Positions 38,235-50,249 of a stretch of 64,000 nt of DNA are shown here, in pieces. How positions within the stretch are numbered: the stretch's first letter is position 1; each line of letters opens with the position of its first letter. Source of the stretch: Onchocerca lupi. Lineage: Eukaryota > Nematoda > Chromadorea > Rhabditida > Onchocercidae. The notes below the pieces were generated by a model. It had not been told where the DNA came from. It saw only the letters and a list, made by a program, of their open reading frames with translations, and ran no database searches. Both the position numbers and the translations under genes were made by a program. Location: positions 1-64,000 of the forward strand of contig JAOVVO010000075.1 of NCBI GenBank assembly GCA_028564675.1, read 5' to 3'.

Positions 38235-39319
38235 ATGGGACATCTTCTAATTTTAATATCTATTTATACTTTAACGATTTTATTATTTGGTATTCAGTAT
38301 GATGCATATGCTTCTTTACCAACTACTAGTGAAGGTTAGCTTTCAAATGTTCCATATGTGACAAAACTTACAGAAATAACATCGATTGAATTTTTTGATT
38401 ACTTCAGTGTTTTCTTCAGCATTCCAGAATTTCTCAAATTCAGTAATCGTTTCCATTCGTTCTGACTGAGAGATCCGCCAGTAGATTATTATTTTTAATT
38501 CAAGAGATCAGAATAGTAAAGGAATATTAATTGCAATTTCTCGAAAATTTCTTGTAGAAATATTGATTGAAATTTCCTAAATTTCACTGATGAGACTTAC
38601 TGTATTCAAAAGATATTGCATTACTTGATGATTTATTAATAAGATATTAATTAAAGTTTTTAATGAACACAGAACTTATTTAATCCTTTCTTAGTGGTGG
38701 CCCAATGTTGTTCTAAGGAATACGCTGAATGTTGTGCAGAATCAGTCGATTTTGCGAAACCACTTCGTTGCGATGGCATGAAATTAGAAACAAGAATTGA
38801 CGTAACCTTGTGCATTCAGAAGGCAATTCATGGAGAATATCAATCAATGCTTAATCTTACAGGTCAGTTTCTAATCCATCAGAAGCATTTGCAGTTTCTC
38901 AACTATTCACATTCATTTTGCTATTATTCATTGATATTATTGGTGCTCTAACTTGTGATTTGGATTCTGATTTCAATGATAATCCATGAATTGTAGAACT
39001 AAGTAAGCACCAAAATTTAACTCCAATCGAAAAATGAATCTCTAGGTTAAACTAAAGATCAAAACTAATCTATGTTTCAGATACAGTATGTTGCGATGTA
39101 TTTGCTGATGATGATAACGATGTGAAAGAGCATTGTCTTACAGAATGTATTACAGTAATGCAAATACCTACTCTCGAGAATGAGAAAAAATTAAAAAGAA
39201 TCGAAGAATGCAGAAGAACAAATCCGCTTTATAAAGTAATCCTTGAATCTTTTATTTCTAAAGTTATTTCAACAAATCTTTTAAAACCAAAAAGAAAATA
39301 TCACATGAAGCATACATAA
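38235..39319 (+). CDS. secreted cysteine-rich small protein
   Basis: Three exons in phase (38235-38334, 38695-38862, 39081-39319), 168 residues. Exon 1 is a signal peptide (MGHLLILISIYTLTILLFG). The mature part has paired cysteines: QCC and ECC, then single Cys, then VCC, HC, EC and EC, 11 in all. The C-terminus is basic (NLLKPKRKYHMKH). No family was recognised with confidence. The CC pairing recalls nematode secreted modules such as DB, but that is only a resemblance. An AATAAA at 39424-39429 follows the stop by about 105 nt. A donor-like GTAATC after NPLYK could give an alternative shorter or longer end. Confidence 0.7.
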
Positions 39320-39423
39320 CTGCTGAACCCAAATATAAATGATTAGGTGTTTTTGTCGTTTTATACAAAAAAATGCAAAAAAAAAAAGAAAAAAAACACT
39401 CAAATTTTGGCCTCTGAAGATCA

Positions 39424-39429
39424 AATAAA
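39424..39429 (+). terminator. poly(A) signal of the cysteine-rich gene
   Basis: AATAAA about 105 nt after the stop at 39319. Confidence 0.45.
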
Positions 39430-41251
39430 TTGTTGGAAAATTTTAGGAATTTAGAGAAATTTGAAAGAAAAAAAAAAAAAATTGAAGGGGATATCATTAC
39501 AGTACTGACTCAATTTTTATTTCGATCTAATATCAAAGTAGTCATTGTTGGGATAGCATATAATCTCGAATTACTGAACTTTCCAACAGTACAAGAAAAA
39601 AAACTAATTGTTCATTTACATTTATTTCAAATATGAATTGATCTTTCCAGAAGTTATAATTTCAATGAAAATTCATAACATCAAAAACATTTTTAAAATC
39701 AATCATAATGCCTGTTAAATCAAAAAGCAGGATTTAAGTTAGAAAATAAATTTTGTTGATCCATAGAACTTTGTATTTGTTTTTGGATTTCTATTTTTGT
39801 CGTCGCCTCTAAAGCAAGCAGTCATTTTATGTTGGAAAGCTTGCAATAATAGATTAAGGTTTTTTTTTTCCTTTTTTTTTTTTTTTAATATGTATATCAA
39901 TGCTTCGTTTTCTTCGAACAAAATAATTATAGTGTTTCAATCGATGTCTACAATGGTTACACAACAGTACTGAATATGAACCACTGGTTTTCGAGCAAGA
40001 ATGCTCTATAAAATTGAAAATGTTGCCGGGAAAAATATATATTGGTCCCGAAATTGAATGATCAACTTTCAATTTTATCTTCAACTATTCAAGTATTCAA
40101 ATTTCAATTGAACTGTTTGTAAATACTCATAATACAATAGCTTATAATCATATATTGTATGATTTATTGAAACATATAGTTTTAAATTTGATGGGAATGT
40201 TGATTTAAATCTTCTAAAAGCAATAAATGATTTCGATGAAGTTTCATTTCCTATCTGAATAATTTATTTAAAACAATGTTTAAAAGTTTTACTGAAAATA
40301 AATCCACAAGTCCGATTTCAAAATCTTTCAACTTTTTCAAGATTAAACTGTCAAATTTGAAAAAAAAATACTGTTACTAAATTCCTCTCATTGTCATAAA
40401 ACACAGTTCTTCTGTGTGGAGTCTTCGCATCTCTAAAATTTATATAAATAAAAATGTAAAATGTTCGTTGTTGATTTCAACACAACACTTCCAGTTTTCC
40501 ACTGATTGATTTGAAATTTCGATCTAACGTTGCATTCGAATAGACGCGTGCTTCTATATACATATATCTATCTTTTTTTTTTTATAATTTACGTGCAGAT
40601 TTGTGACAGATAAAAATAAGTGAGCTGAATTTATTGACCACGCCCATTTTCTGCATTGTTCATTTTTACACAACATTGCAAGCTCCCCACCGATTGCTTT
40701 TTCGGTGTAACGTTGCATTCGAGTAGGCGCGTGTTATTATATAGATAAGGCATGTATTTAAGAATTTTCGGAGATCTAAGATTTTGAACAAACAAACATT
40801 TTTATTTTGATTAATACGACCGGTTCTTGTTAGTTTATTAAGAAAACTGCTTGCTGGAATTGACTCATACACAGGACAAAAGAACTGCAAAGTGATGGAT
40901 AGGTATACTTCATTTGTGGAAGTTCGGAATCCATGGTGACCTCAAAATGGATCCTTAAAACTGATCTATCCCCGATGTATGATATCATCAAATAGAAGTA
41001 CAACAAGTACAAATATTTACTGAGTTGACGGCAACCAATCAGTCATCAACTCAATGTTTTCTGTCGTTTATTCTTCGTATGCTATTTCTCCGTCACTCTT
41101 CGCACCTACCATATTCTGTTCTCATTTTATTCCGCAGTATTTTCACCAATAAATGACCCATTCCATTCATTCATTCATTCATTCATTGTGTGTTGTCGTT
41201 TTCTTGTTTTTTCCCATATCTGTCGTTAAGTAAACGTTTATGCCGATGGAG

Positions 41252-41460
41252 ATTACGTGGAGTTAGACGTGTTTTCTGCTTTCACGTAAGTCTTTATCAG
41301 TGTAGACAAAAGACGAGTTAACATTCAAACAGCATAACTTACGTGGAGCTTAACGTGTTTTATGCTTACACATAAATCTTTATTGATGTAAACAAAAGAT
41401 GAATTAACATTCAGAGAGCATAACTTACGTAGAATTAAGGTGTTTTTTTGCTCAGCAAGT
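41252..41460. repeat. 86-bp tandem repeat, about 2.4 copies
   Basis: The marker TTACGT recurs with a period of 86 bp: ACGT starts at 41255, 41341 and 41427. The units share TTACGTGGAG, an ACGTGTTTT run and TTAACATTCA-x-AGCATAA. Copy 3 is partial and diverged. It ends about 500 bp before the GCLM start codon. Confidence 0.8.
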
Positions 41461-41553
41461 TATACTCTTTAAATATAATCTTTTTTCTGTACTTTTCTTT
41501 AAATATAATCTTTTCTGAAAGTTTGTGTGGTATTAAACTTGTTTTTTGCTCAG

Positions 41554-41561
41554 TATGTCAT
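41554..41561 (+). promoter_or_regulatory. SKN-1-type site upstream of GCLM
   Basis: TATGTCAT fits the C. elegans SKN-1 consensus WWTRTCAT. It lies about 400 bp before the GCLM ATG. SKN-1/Nrf factors control glutathione synthesis genes in animals. An 8-bp match in AT-rich DNA can be chance. Confidence 0.3.
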
Positions 41562-41967
41562 TGCTCACTGAATGTTAATTTATCGTTCTTCTCTTTTTTT
41601 TTTTTTACGATATATATTTATTTTGCTAAAAATAGACAAATTTCTACTTCTTTTTTCAGTTCATTTCTTTTTTTTTCCATTGTTACGAAAATCTCATAGT
41701 CATTTGATCGTTAACAATTTTGACTTTTTTGTTTGTAAATATTGTACAATTTTACGTCAAAATAATTGTCGCTTGAAAATTTCGAGTAATTTATTTGACT
41801 TTTATAAGTTTAAAAGTCAGATGAGATGAAGTAATGGAAGATGATCTATTTTATTTTAGATCTTCATAGATATGCTATTTTTTTCCATAGATTTTCAATG
41901 GTTGTTATTGTCGCAGAGATCTTTACTGCTGTAGAATTGATAACTGTCGTTTTTATCGTTTCCAGGA

Positions 41968-44178
41968 ATGTCTATGAACATTAATCTATCATCGATGGAG
42001 ATTATGTCAGAAATCCAGAAATCTCCAACAGTACGTATCAATACTGGGAATATTCAGCGGCATCCAAAACTGTTTCAACAAATGTTCAAGAATTCAGCGG
42101 AAGAGCTTCTGGCTGCGCTTGAACATCAGCTTGATGGATCAAATGGGCCGGATTTGAAGATGAGGCCAGTTGTATCGCAGTTTCTGAAAGTTCGGAAGGA
42201 GAAATTTAGAAATTAAGCATTTTTAGATTAGCTACATCTTTTTCAGAAGTAATCATTTCAAACTTCAAGTAAAAACAAACTTCAGTTAAAAGAAAATAAA
42301 TATTGTCAAACCAGAAAAAAAAAAAAAAAGAGTGTTTCAGACCGGATGGTACGGTGATGCTTGCTCGTGATTCAGAAAACTGCAGTTTAAATACCATCGA
42401 AAAAACCGATATGAAGATAACTTTGAAAGTTCATTTTTTTTTTTTTTTGACTTTACTAATTTAAGACGAGAGGCTCGTAGCCAGAGGCTAGGCGAGAGGC
42501 TTGTAGACTTAAAAAATTCAAAACTTATTTTTGCAAACATATAGATACATTATAATATATCGTAATATATCAGAAAAGCTTTCAATTCCTAAAGTGAAGA
42601 AGCATCGCAAATTGCAGGTATTTTTATCTTCACTGGATATAAAACAAGTCGAAGAAAGTGTCGATACAGCTTTGCACGAGATTAACACCAAAACAATTTC
42701 TCAGTTGATCATTGCTTTTCCCCCAGATGATAAATTGGTAATCTTCTTTCTATTCTTAAAAATAGTATTAATTTCTATCAGATGAAGTTTGGTGCAGTTT
42801 TTAGGTTTTGAATGTAATTTTTAATCCTCGTTTATGATTATATTTTGGTGTTTAAAATAAAAGAAATGAACCAAACATTAAAGGCCAAACTTTCTGTTCA
42901 AACTTATTACTATTCTTTTATTTCGCGATCATTTTTTGCCATCCTACATCGCACATGTATCAGTAAGTGAACGAGACATAGCTCTTAATGTACTGAATTC
43001 AGTGATGTTTTCTTCGATAAGGAGAGGCAGAAGAAAAACACTTTTAATGCAGTTGATAAATAAAATGTTTATACAAAAAAAAAAAAAATACTGTTGTAGA
43101 CCGTATTACAGATCCTATTGTTGTTGTTGTAGATCAAAAATGCTGCTGTTTACCCTACTTATTTTTAAAAGCTTGAAATATAGAAATAAAAAAATTTGCA
43201 GGCTATAGATCATTCTGTACCTTCAGAAGTACAGAGATGGTTGTCAGAAATTCTGCCGTTTTGGAAACAGCTAGAAACTTTGGTAGGAACTCGTAAAGTA
43301 AACACATTGGGTGTAGCGGATCTTGACTATGAACAGTTAAAAGCGCTTTATGAATCCACGAGTGATTATCGCCCAATGATTGACCATTATAACACTGAAC
43401 ATTGTTGTACGGTTTGTTTTTATGCACTTTTCATGTAATTTTAATTTAGATTTAAGCAAAAAAAAATTTTGGTATAGTCGAATACTTCATTGCACTCTGA
43501 CAGTTCTTCATAAGTTGTCCATAACAGGTCCCTCCTGAATTACGTGAATATGCAAAACAAAAGGATATTCAATTGCTGACCCACAATGATCCAAATTTAT
43601 GCTATATTAGTGAAAAATTAGGTGTTACAACCAAGAAGCTGTTCGGAAATGAACATTTCGATCTTGTCTTCATTGCAAGGTTGCTTTTTTTATTTTCATT
43701 GTCATTTGTGGTTGGTGATCATGATTGATTTACGCAAATGTGAAAATGAAATAATTTAAGGTATTAAGTTTCATTTTTTAAATTCTGGAAAAAAATTTTC
43801 AAGTAGCTGAAGAAGTTTCCATTTTTTCTTATTGAACTGCTGAACAGAAAGGATGTTATCATTAAAGATAAAGCTTACGATTGGTCAAGTAAGTTGTGCT
43901 TAATTATTAAAAGTCGAAATAATTAAGAAATAACTGAGGTAAACACCTTAGATTTTTTTGGTTTTTATTATGAATCTAATCATGTTTTTTGTTTCTCAAC
44001 TGTTAATTTCTTGACTGTAATGTTGCGCATTCTTATATAAAGATTTATAAATGCTGGAAAAAAAACATTTCTAGGATTAATAGGAATTAGCAATTATAGG
44101 CTTACGATATGGTTGCGAAGTCGTTCAATAATCGTTGGAAAGGGTTACATCCTCAAGTTTCTCAAAAACATTTCTTGA
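41968..44178 (+). CDS. GCLM: glutamate-cysteine ligase modifier (regulatory) subunit
   Basis: Non-catalytic partner of glutamate-cysteine ligase, the first enzyme of glutathione synthesis; aldo-keto-reductase-like fold. Exons: 41968-42189, about 42333-42428, 42618-42737, 43202-43411, 43528-43679, 43848-43883, 44100-44178. These total 915 nt, about 304 residues; human GCLM has 274. Diagnostic stretches: QRHPKLFQQMF near the N-terminus, ISQLIIAFPP, LPFWKQLETLV, LGVADLDYEQLKALY, then VPPELREYAKQKDIQLLTHN. The last is almost identical in pattern to the vertebrate protein's PPDL-x-AFAKQFDIQLLTHND. The end, RSIIVGKGYIL, matches the family C-terminus RGIIKSKGYIL. The ATG is 2 nt after a TTTCCAG, suiting trans-splicing. 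The exon 2 acceptor is doubtful: the better TTTCAG at 42340 breaks the frame by one base, while a GAG at 42332 keeps it. Confidence 0.9.
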
Positions 44179-44251
44179 ATTGCGAAAAAATTCCATTTTT
44201 GAAACTACAATTTTTAACTTTGCACATACACATTCTGATAATGTAGATTTA

Positions 44252-44257
44252 AATAAA
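44252..44257 (+). terminator. poly(A) signal of GCLM
   Basis: AATAAA 74 nt after the GCLM stop codon. Confidence 0.5.
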
Positions 44258-46301
44258 CTTGGTGGTGAAGGTGCCATGGATTTTTTGGTCAATTTTGGTA
44301 TTGTAAATTTCTCATCGCCTTTGCAGTATCTTTATAATGCTGTTCAGTAAGTGATGGATTTTTCTAATTCCTATGAAATTTGAACATATATAGGCACTGA
44401 GATTATTTAACTTGGAACTTTATCTATCCATCAAAGCTTAACCAGTGAATTTTGTAAATCCACAAAACTGCTCAGCGATTTTTAACATTAGGTATCGAGA
44501 TGTTCCATCTCGATGTAAAAAGCATTTCACCAGTAAACGTTCTGCATTGAATAGTCGAATCATCATATTGCAAATGGAATTTAAATCATTTTGTTTAGTT
44601 CAACTTTTTAATTTATTTTCTTGAATTTGAATTTTTTCCAAATCTCGAATTCATATATTTATATCATGGATTGTTGTTTAGGACCTGCTGGTTTAAGCGA
44701 TGGGTTTTTTTTTTTTTCGATTTTTTAGTTCTAATTTTGAAAGTCTTGGTTTTCGTTTTGTTTGCGGGTGCCGTTTATTTTCATCTTTGTTTATATGATG
44801 GTTAGTAGCAAATTAACTATTTACTTCAGTATTTGTATCTAGTGCTTTCACATATTCAGATTTTATACCTTAAAAAATAGAAAGTATTTCACTTCAGAAA
44901 AGTAGGAAGTTTATGTTCCGAAAAGTTTGTACGGTTGTATCTACGATAAATAAAGTTTTATTGCCAATCATTGCGTTCAGATAAACATTTTTTATATTTT
45001 TATCACATTTATGCATGAAAGCATTTTGCATACCATAAATATTGATCATAAAACTCTAATATTTGTGCAAAGAATATAATAATCCAATTGTTTTCGGGAT
45101 TTGAAACGTGGGAACAAAAATAAACAATAAATGCGAATTGAAATCCAAGAATTTCTGCTAAATAACTGATGATATGACATATACAACACTGGTGATAGTC
45201 TTTGGTAATCTGATAATCTCCAATGTTAACTCTTTCCTAATTGTCGTAAATAACTTTGTAATTATGCTCTAAAGTTCAATGGTTTTTTTCAGTGCATTTT
45301 AGATGGTATGCATCATTCAGATGTTATTAATATAGATTTAAATAGGCACTAATGGGGGGTTAGTCATATTTACTGATTAGAATTCACTTGTTACAATATA
45401 TCAGAAATTAACTATATCAATGTTAGTGAGTTATCCATTGCGTTTCAAAGTGCTGATAAGTGATTATGATGACAAAATTCATTCAAAACAACTGAAATAT
45501 TATTATTAAATAACAATTTGGAATTCCAAATGTTTAGAGATATGACAGCTTCTAAATATTCGTTAATTATAGTTTTGACATTTAAACGCTGCCAACTTTT
45601 TGGAGAAAATCAAGAATAATAAACGCGAATGCTTATCCGAAAAGATATCGGTGATTTTCCGAAAAAGTCTATCCGTTAAAACAATTTTTTTCATGACTTT
45701 AAGAAAATGAAAATAAGATAAATGATTATTATGTCCCATATAGAAGACGGATATTACTGATATCTTTGCTATTGTTATTATACACTAAAATCGATATTGA
45801 AGTGGATGGAAAGATGATAGAAAATAATATGAAAATAAAATTTAGAAAGAAATTTCCTGAACTAGTTTATTTTAACCAGAAAAACACTACACTTTCTGCT
45901 AATCAACACAGAGCATAAAGTGCGCATAAACGAAATTCCAAAGTTTATTTGAATAGTTATTTCCAGGTACGAACAAAACATCACTATGAATTATATGCTT
46001 ATCCATTCAGATTTCATTTCTATTTTATTGCTATTTGTCAATCTCATCGAAATTTTTTTCCGGTAAAGAATAAATACTTGCGGAAAGTATTAGCAATAGT
46101 CGGAAACTCTCAATATGGAAATTGAAGTAGAGCAAGTTCTTTCTGGAAACTTCAAATTTTGAAATGAATCAAGAAATCCTAAAAATTCCCCATAAATTGC
46201 ATAAAACTCACAACTGAACAGCTTCTCAACATTTAAAGAAATGTCAATTCAATACCTATAGAGATTAATAATTTTCGTAATAAGAGAAGTTGAACAGTGA
46301 T

Positions 46302-46407
46302 TGTCATCGTCGCTTACCGATATTGCAAAGGCTTTGTAGCAAACCAATCATAAACCCGACGGTTAGTACTGTTTGCGACAAAACAATTGCATTAGGCGAC
46401 GATGACA
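46302..46407. repeat. 106-nt imperfect palindrome
   Basis: TGTCATCGTCGC (46302-46313) and its exact reverse complement GCGACGATGACA (46396-46407) form the outer stem. Inside, TTTGTAGCAAAC pairs with GTTTGCGACAAA with one mismatch. Could be a small inverted-repeat transposon or a hairpin RNA. Confidence 0.7.
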
Positions 46408-48088
46408 CTTTTATGTAATTTTGCCTGTTTCACGATGAGAATCAGCATTTCCAATTAAAAAAGAAATTTCTCGTGTATGATATTATAATTTATGGCTTAT
46501 TCTACTGAGAAATTATAAACGCTTTGATCGCTTAAACAGCGCGACGCAGTTCACAACACCTTAAATAACGATTTCAAAAAAAAAAAGAAACTGCGCTCCA
46601 AAAATTACGCCCGTACCTTGAGGATACCAGAAATTATCATTCCAATGACTTGGAAAAATTTTTAATTATTGTTTTGATTCCGTTCACTTAATGAATAACT
46701 TAATCAAACATTCAGATTAGCCTTTTATCACTAAAGTTTTTCTTCAGTGTTTGCTCCAAGCAATTTAACAGTTCGCAACTTGCCAACTTATCAATCATCT
46801 GATTTTCTCATACCATAATCATATTCAAATAAGGTGGGTTTTCAATCTCACCCAGAAAAAGACTGAAAATCTTGAAATTTTTAGCAGGAAAGCTTAAACT
46901 ATGGATAAAAATAATGGATTTTTGATTTGTGATTTCCCAGAAAAGTTGTTCATATTTTTTCATTGAAGATTTCTGTCTACTCTACGGCAAATATTAAAAA
47001 AGACTTATATTTTTAACTTTCAAAGTATTATTTACGCTAGAGACGTAGTTGGGAAAACAATAAATTTATGTTCGACGTTTTCTCGAAAAGTTGCACGAGC
47101 TTTTTCTTCAGTTGTTTTTGTCACCGTTTATCATCGTTTCAAATCCATCATATTGGAAAATTAAAATATAGAGGCAATTTGAGAGGCAATCTCTTCAGCA
47201 GATTTTCAGAAAATATTTGTTATTGATTATTTATTAAGTAATTTTTACAATATTCTCCAAATAAATCGATTATCGAAATTGTTCAACCGCTTTAGTTTCT
47301 GTTCATAAAGTTAAAAAACAAAAATAAATAAAAAAACGAATTTTCAGTTCGTAAAATTTTCGAGAAATACTACTAAAATTTTCTGTTTCATTTGCAATAT
47401 ACATTTCATAACTCTTTCTTTTAATTCTAAAATAAATAAAAAAAAGCGAATTTAAGTAAAAAGATTGGATTTTCGAATTGAATATATATTTCTTTATTAA
47501 TTATAAATTTTTTTATCTATGAAATTATAGAAATTTAAGTGCATCGTTTTAAAATTAGTGTAAGTTTGAATGATTTGACGGAAAGATATCACGTTTTCAG
47601 TCGTTAGGACTTTTTGGTGGTGTCAATTACATCTCTGTGATGAGCAAAGGAATAAACAACTTGTGGATTTATTTTATCTTGGAATAGTAATGATAAACAA
47701 AGGTAAGGAGTTCGAGGCGAGAGACATATGTTGTTATCAGAGGTTGATTTGTTAAAGCTGATAACAGCTAGCCATTGTATTTGCAGGCGGTCGTTTTGCT
47801 GCGGATTAATAGTTATCGATGGAACAGTTGTGTTCGGTGATAAAGTAGTGCAGCCGCTCTGTTAACTGATATTCATATCTGTCCTGCACTGAATTCTTCT
47901 CTCATTTCTAGAAGTCCATCATTCATTTTCTTTGAAATTTCTCGACCACATTGTTCAGAGCCTTGGACAAGATTATTTAATAGCCTATTTTTTTAGCCTT
48001 CACAGTGATTTTGACCCATTTGTGGATCTTTCTGTTTTGGTAATGACTCTTCTATCTTGACATTGACCTTCCTATTTTAGTAATAAAT

Positions 48089-50249
48089 ATGCAAAAAATA
48101 TATTACTCCAGTGTCATCTCTTTTGACATTCTGTTGTTGCTGGTATCTATCATAATATTTGCGAAACCTGTTGTCAAGGTAAAAGTTATTTCAAGAATTT
48201 TTCAAAAATATTCAAAATTTACATTGTTAGATGGCTGTTCTATTTGATAATCTTATATTAATTAGATTAATTGGGCAAAATGGTCAGTTCTTATGGTATA
48301 TGTTATGTAATTAAGCATGAGCAGCAATTAGAATTGCAAAGTTTTCATAATTTTGACAAAAGTTTTTCATTTTTCATCTGAAGCAAAACTGATACGATAT
48401 GAGTCTTGTTAAATTTCCTTTGCATTCTTTATCTTGCATAGATTGAATATGAAAATATTACATTTCACAGAACTTCTTCATTTCGTAGCTTTTTCAAACT
48501 TACATAAACATTTTTGTTATCACTTCATCATCAACAAATAGCATCATCATATTCAATGAACTTTCTTCTTTTCCTCCAGCAGCTTTTTATACGCTCATTC
48601 ATGCTCTTCAGCAAGGTTCAATTTTTTTTTTTTTTTTTTTCGAAACTGCTTCGTTTTTCAAAAGTACAGCAATGATGAATTGACTGCTTAATAATTTTGT
48701 AACAATTTTGAAATTATCGGTACATTTTGATATCGACTAGTTTCCGGCATTTTATTGCTATTTAATAAAAACTTTCATAATATTCATTTTAATTTTTTTC
48801 TCAATAATGAGTTCAAATTTGCAATAAAACATTTTGAGAAATGAAGATTCCAACTTTTTTAATATTTAAGCATTCTTTACGGATCTGATTTTTGAGAAAT
48901 GGAGCATAAGTCACGAATTTTCTTGATTGTGATTATTCTTGCACTGATCTGATCTGATGGATCTATTATCAACCTATCAAGAGTTAAATAAGTGCATAGA
49001 TTGAAACATTGGTACTTTAGTATTCTAATCATATTTAATTTATGAATAATAAAGTGACCAAAAAAAATAATGAAAACAAAATGAAGTGGAATTCTTAAGA
49101 TCAAGAAATCAAAATTCAGAGCAATTTTACAACAAAAATTCTTTCAAACTTAAAATAAGTGCACATTTATCTCGATTTATGCTAATATTTTTTTGTAGAG
49201 TACACCTATATTATGCAATCAGACAAAATCATGGACATTGGATGGTCAAAATATTGTCGCAGATTCGAAAGGATTTGTTCTATTAGTAGTACTAATGCCT
49301 ATGCAATGCGAACATTGCCACAAACAATTGATGAAGTAAATTTATTTTTAAATTATTTTTCAACGATAGTCCTCTCAAATATCCCATTATAAATCTTTTT
49401 TTTTTGTCAAGTTGTATTTCTGGATTTTCTTCAAGAAAATTAAATTATAGATTTCAAACAATAATGGAAACATTGCCGGAAATAAAGATTGTTGTTGTGG
49501 CACCATACGGTGCGAATTCTCGCTTGATCGAGCGTTATCGAAAAGAATTCTCTCGTATTACAATTGGTATGGAATCGTTAAATGAACGAATCTGGAACAT
49601 ACTTTCAGGATCTGCTCATGATCATTTTATTTATGATCGGTAAAAAATTATTCCTCATATTCAATCTGAATTTTCTTCAATTCTTATTTCAAGAATTTGA
49701 CAGTAATAAAGAAATTTTAGTGCAGTAAAAGCTTTGGAAAAAAAAATAATCTTTAAATTTATTTTTAACTTTTTTTTTTAATTTTCAAATTTTCTGATAT
49801 CTTAGCTTGTTGGATGTCGAAATCTGCATAAATGGAAATGCATTGTTTACACTGATGTCTTTTTTATCAGATTTTGAAAGTTGTGTCTTTATGTTTCATC
49901 TCAATATTTTCGAAGTTATTCCATACTAGGTGATTATATAGTGAAGTACGGTTCTAATTTAATCGACGCTTCGCTGAAAAGTTACTTAGATAGATTGGTT
50001 TATTTGAATAAAATGGAAATACTGAAAATAGTAATGAACATTCCTAGATGCGGTCGTTTAGCCAGCCTCATTCGACATCCAAAAAGTGATGCAACGAAGT
50101 TTGAACATACACTCCGAGCATTGAAATTAGCTGTTAACTACGCTCAATGTGGTTGGTGTCAATATAATCCAGCTGATCTGCTAGCATCTCAGAAACCCAT
50201 CGATACAACCTATGCTGATTCCACACTCAATGATAAAACAAAAAAAACC
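48089..50249 (+). CDS. SelP-like thioredoxin-fold domain, exons 1-4 of a larger gene
   Basis: Four in-phase exons (48089-48178, 49199-49335, 49436-49639, 50048-50249). Exon 1 is a signal peptide (FDILLLLVSIIIFAKP). Exon 2 has a thioredoxin-like start (GFVLLVVLMPMQCEHCHKQL) with CEHC where vertebrate selenoprotein P has a UxxC site. Exons 3-4 give IVVVAPYGANSRLIERY, then DHFIYDRCGRLASLIRHP and a later CGWC. The IYDRCGRL block is the strongest link to the SelP N-terminal domain, secreted selenium/redox proteins. There is no in-frame TGA here, so it is a cysteine-only version. Exon 4 ends at a good donor (ACC|GTAAGA) in phase 0, fitting the exon at 52747. If that donor is skipped, the frame stops at 50264 and the protein would be a stand-alone SelP-like domain. 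Confidence 0.75.

Larger units (their letters stand above)
39320..41967. other. intergenic region upstream of GCLM
   Basis: No gene recognised. Contains A/T runs, a (CATT)6 microsatellite (41164-41187), the 86-bp tandem repeat at about 41252-41460 and a SKN-1-like site at 41554-41561. The last 700 bp should include the GCLM promoter. Confidence 0.5.
44179..48088. other. long intergenic region
   Basis: No gene recognised in 3.9 kb. An AATAAA at 44252-44257 probably ends GCLM transcripts. An imperfect inverted repeat lies at 46302-46407. TGATAA/TTATCA cores, typical GATA-factor sites, cluster at about 47735-47815 ahead of the next gene. Confidence 0.5.
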
